From: an uncultured Synergistales bacterium
GTDB lineage: Bacteria; Synergistota; Synergistia; Synergistales; Aminobacteriaceae
Length of the DNA stretch: 6,381 nt
Assembly (NCBI GenBank): GCA_937957815.1
Contig: CALFXN010000338.1
Span: forward strand, 1 to 6,381
Direction: 5' to 3'
In this document: positions 4,557-6,381 of the stretch, one piece after another
Position numbering within the stretch: the stretch's first letter is position 1
Layout: each line of letters opens with the position of its first letter
The notes under the pieces: generated by a model
What the model was told of the DNA's origin: nothing
Seen by the model: only the letters and a program-made list of their open reading frames with translations
Databases searched by the model: none
Translations under genes and position numbers: made by a program

Positions 4557-5069
4557 TCAGGTCCGCGACGGCCGGAACGGGGCTTCGGGGGATCCGGGCG
4601 GAGTCGGCCGCCCGAGAAACGATTTGAACGCGTCGAAGGCCTTACCGGCGCGAGAGAGGCACAGAGGCGTCGGGACGTCGGCGAAGTCGAAGGAAACGCC
4701 CGCGACGGTCACGAGAACAGCCCGAGGCCGACGCAGACGAAGCGTGTCCATGAGGTCGAGGAGCCACTCCGGTCCCATCGAATGCAGGTTCGCTCCCTCG
4801 AGAACGGGATCGGGGGCCAGTTCCCGCACCGCGCCCCACCGGTCCTCCGCATCGTTCCCATCCTCCCCGGAGACGGAGGCATCGACGAATACCGCAAGAT
4901 CCGCATCCGCAAGGTCCTCCGCAAGTTCGGGCAGGAGCTGGTGCGCACACTCGAGCCTTACGTCGGCGCCCCGTTCCTCAAGCCAGGCGGCGATCATTGG
5001 AGCGAGAACGTGTCCGGCTCCGTCGTCCTGGCGCGACGGGTTGCCGTATCCGCATACAATCGCCCTCAT
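4557..5069 (-). CDS. [NiFe]-hydrogenase maturation protease (HoxW/HybD/HycI family)
   Basis: Endopeptidase that trims the C-terminal tail of the hydrogenase large subunit after nickel is inserted, in the cytoplasm. The 170-residue product opens with the family glycine loop GYGNPSRQDDGAG (7-19). The three nickel-contacting positions known from E. coli HybD are occupied: Asp16 (Glu16 in HybD, Asp in HycI), Asp63 in FVDAS and His96 in HSMGPEWLL. The length is usual. The last 20 residues are Pro/Arg-rich and probably disordered. The start at 5069 follows GGGAGGGG (5075-5082) by about 5 nt. It lies 46 nt behind the large-subunit gene, whose tail is its expected substrate, so the pair is very likely one transcript. 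It ends at the 17-bp hairpin. Confidence 0.93.
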   Translation of the reverse strand: MRAIVCGYGNPSRQDDGAGHVLAPMIAAWLEERGADVRLECAHQLLPELAEDLADADLAVFVDASVSGEDGNDAEDRWGAVRELAPDPVLEGANLHSMGPEWLLDLMDTLRLRRPRAVLVTVAGVSFDFADVPTPLCLSRAGKAFDAFKSFLGRPTPPGSPEAPFRPSRT

Positions 5070-5115
5070 GCGTGCCCCTCCCTTCGCCCTTCATCCGGAA
5101 TGGATATCGATTCCG

Positions 5116-6381
5116 TCAATCCTTCTTCAACGTCCGGATCGTCCGCCCCTGCGCATCCCGGATTTCGAGCGCGAGCGGCATCTTCCCGACCGCGTGCGTG
5201 GAACACGAAAGGCACGGGTCATAGCAGCGGATGACGTGTTCCATGCGGTTGAGGACTCCCTCGGCGACGTCGAATCCCTTGATGTACTCCCGGGCGACCA
5301 TCTCGACGCCCTTGTTCATCGCCCAGTTGTTGTGCCCGGTCGCGACGATCAGGTTGACGTCCCGTATCGCTCCTTTTTCGTCCACCCGGTAGTGATGGAT
5401 GAGCGTTCCGCGCGGCGCCTCGACGACGCCGATTCCCTCCGGCTGCAGGTCCGTGCTCGTCACGCGGAGGTCGCTTCCGATGATGTCCGGGTCATTCAGA
5501 AGCTCCTCCATGCGCTCGAGACCGTAGAGGATCTCGATGAGCCGCGCGTAGTGATAGTACATCGTGGAATGCACGACGCCGTCCGCCGTCGTTCTCCGGA
5601 AGGCGTACAGTTCCGCGGAGGCCTCCGGCGTGGCGATGTCGTCGCAGGCGTTGAGCCGGGCGAGCGGTCCGACCCGGTAGGAGCCGTGCGGGTAGCCGAG
5701 CGGCAGGTAGAACGGGAACTTGAGGTAGCTCCACGCTTCGACGTGTTCGCCGATGTAGCGATGGTATTCCGTGTCGGGAAACTCGTCGGTGACGCGGCCC
5801 CGCGGTCCTCTCAGACGGATGTCGCCGTCGAAGAGTTCGAGGAATCCGTCACGGGCAAGTCCCATATACGACGTCTCGACGGTAGCGAAACCGCGTGCGA
5901 CCGAATCGTGTTCGGCGAGATACTTCTTGATCAGGTCGAGCGCCTTCCTGAGGTTCTGCTTGATGCCCGGAAGATCCCTGAGGATCGAATCCCGTTCGTC
6001 GACGCGCAGACTCCTGTTGACACCGCCCGGAATGCTGTGCCACGGATGGACCTTCTTACCGCCGAGCGTTTTGATGATCTCCTGTCCGAACTTCCTCATG
6101 CCGATCCCCATGACCGCAAGCTCGGGGAAGTCCTTCGCGAGTCCGGCGACGTTCCTGACGGCCGGATCCGCGTCGAACCCGAAAAGGAGATCGGGGCTCG
6201 AAAGGTGGAAGAACGACAACGCGTGCGACTGCACGATCTGGGCCATGTGCATGAGTTCGCGGAGCTTGTGCGCCGTCGGCGGGATCGTGACGCCGAGGAT
6301 CGCGTCGCATGCCTTCGCGGACGCGAGGTGATGGCTCACCGGGCAGATACCGCAGATCCGCGGCGTGATGACCGGCATTTC
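5116..6381 (-). CDS. [NiFe]-hydrogenase large (catalytic) subunit, group 3 HoxH/MvhA-like, 5' truncated
   Basis: Carries the Ni-Fe active site for H2 oxidation or formation. The frame is open through the right edge. 421 residues are visible, and about 60 N-terminal ones are missing if it has the usual length near 480. The L1 motif RICGICPVSHH lies at the edge (Cys9 and Cys12 counted from the first visible Met). The L2 motif YDPCLSCSTH is near the end (Cys389 and Cys392). All four nickel-binding Cys are thus present. Behind the His is a 25-residue tail, AVGKMPLALEIRDAQGRTIR and five more, the part removed by the protease encoded next. SHALSFFHLSSPDLLFGFD and GGVNRSLRVDE are like cytoplasmic bidirectional (group 3) enzymes. 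I favour HoxH-like but cannot separate 3d from 3c without the partner genes, which should lie beyond the right edge. Confidence 0.93.
   Translation of the reverse strand, partial: EMPVITPRICGICPVSHHLASAKACDAILGVTIPPTAHKLRELMHMAQIVQSHALSFFHLSSPDLLFGFDADPAVRNVAGLAKDFPELAVMGIGMRKFGQEIIKTLGGKKVHPWHSIPGGVNRSLRVDERDSILRDLPGIKQNLRKALDLIKKYLAEHDSVARGFATVETSYMGLARDGFLELFDGDIRLRGPRGRVTDEFPDTEYHRYIGEHVEAWSYLKFPFYLPLGYPHGSYRVGPLARLNACDDIATPEASAELYAFRRTTADGVVHSTMYYHYARLIEILYGLERMEELLNDPDIIGSDLRVTSTDLQPEGIGVVEAPRGTLIHHYRVDEKGAIRDVNLIVATGHNNWAMNKGVEMVAREYIKGFDVAEGVLNRMEHVIRCYDPCLSCSTHAVGKMPLALEIRDAQGRTIRTLKKD

Noticed and set aside
1..6381. tRNA, rRNA, CRISPR arrays, insertion sequences or attachment sites
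   Set aside because: No cloverleaf, no regularly spaced repeats, no transposase-like frame and no terminal inverted repeats were seen on either strand.

Overview
The window reads as a contig end from a GC-rich bacterium (by eye about 60% GC or more). It shows strong AGGAGG-type ribosome binding sites, tightly packed genes and Rho-independent terminators. A [NiFe]-hydrogenase large subunit with its maturation protease suggests anaerobic or facultative hydrogen metabolism. I cannot name the taxon. The first 44 bases are Illumina TruSeq/P5 adapter, not genome, so the left edge is a sequencing artefact.

Layout on the + strand axis: adapter (1-44); the last 63 codons of a probable SAM-dependent methyltransferase on + (46-237); and its terminator (241-285). 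Everything after that is on the minus strand, read right to left. First comes a hydrogenase unit: a large subunit running off the right edge (5116-6381) and its C-terminal processing protease (4557-5069), closed by a 17-bp perfect hairpin. Next is a class III PLP aminotransferase (3188-4411) with a Cys-rich insert, followed by a possible 38-residue ORF (3057-3173). Last is a methionine ABC importer operon in the order metQ (1899-2678), metN (910-1878), metI (285-920), which converges on the methyltransferase.

The most interesting part is the roughly 325-nt leader in front of metQ (about 3005-2679, minus strand). An AT-rich promoter is followed by a good SD and a 28-codon ORF that carries Met-Leu-Met-Cys-Met-Arg-Cys at codons 13-19. 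Downstream is a 12-bp terminator hairpin with seven T's. Between them lies a segment that can form a 16-bp antiterminator incompatible with the terminator. The sequence therefore has all the parts of a classical ribosome-mediated attenuator, here apparently sensing methionine (or methionine plus cysteine) and controlling a methionine importer. No S-box or T-box is visible. This is inferred from sequence and base pairing only. Further points are a substituted conserved Asp and a Cys cluster in the aminotransferase, and an inverted repeat over the metQ promoter.
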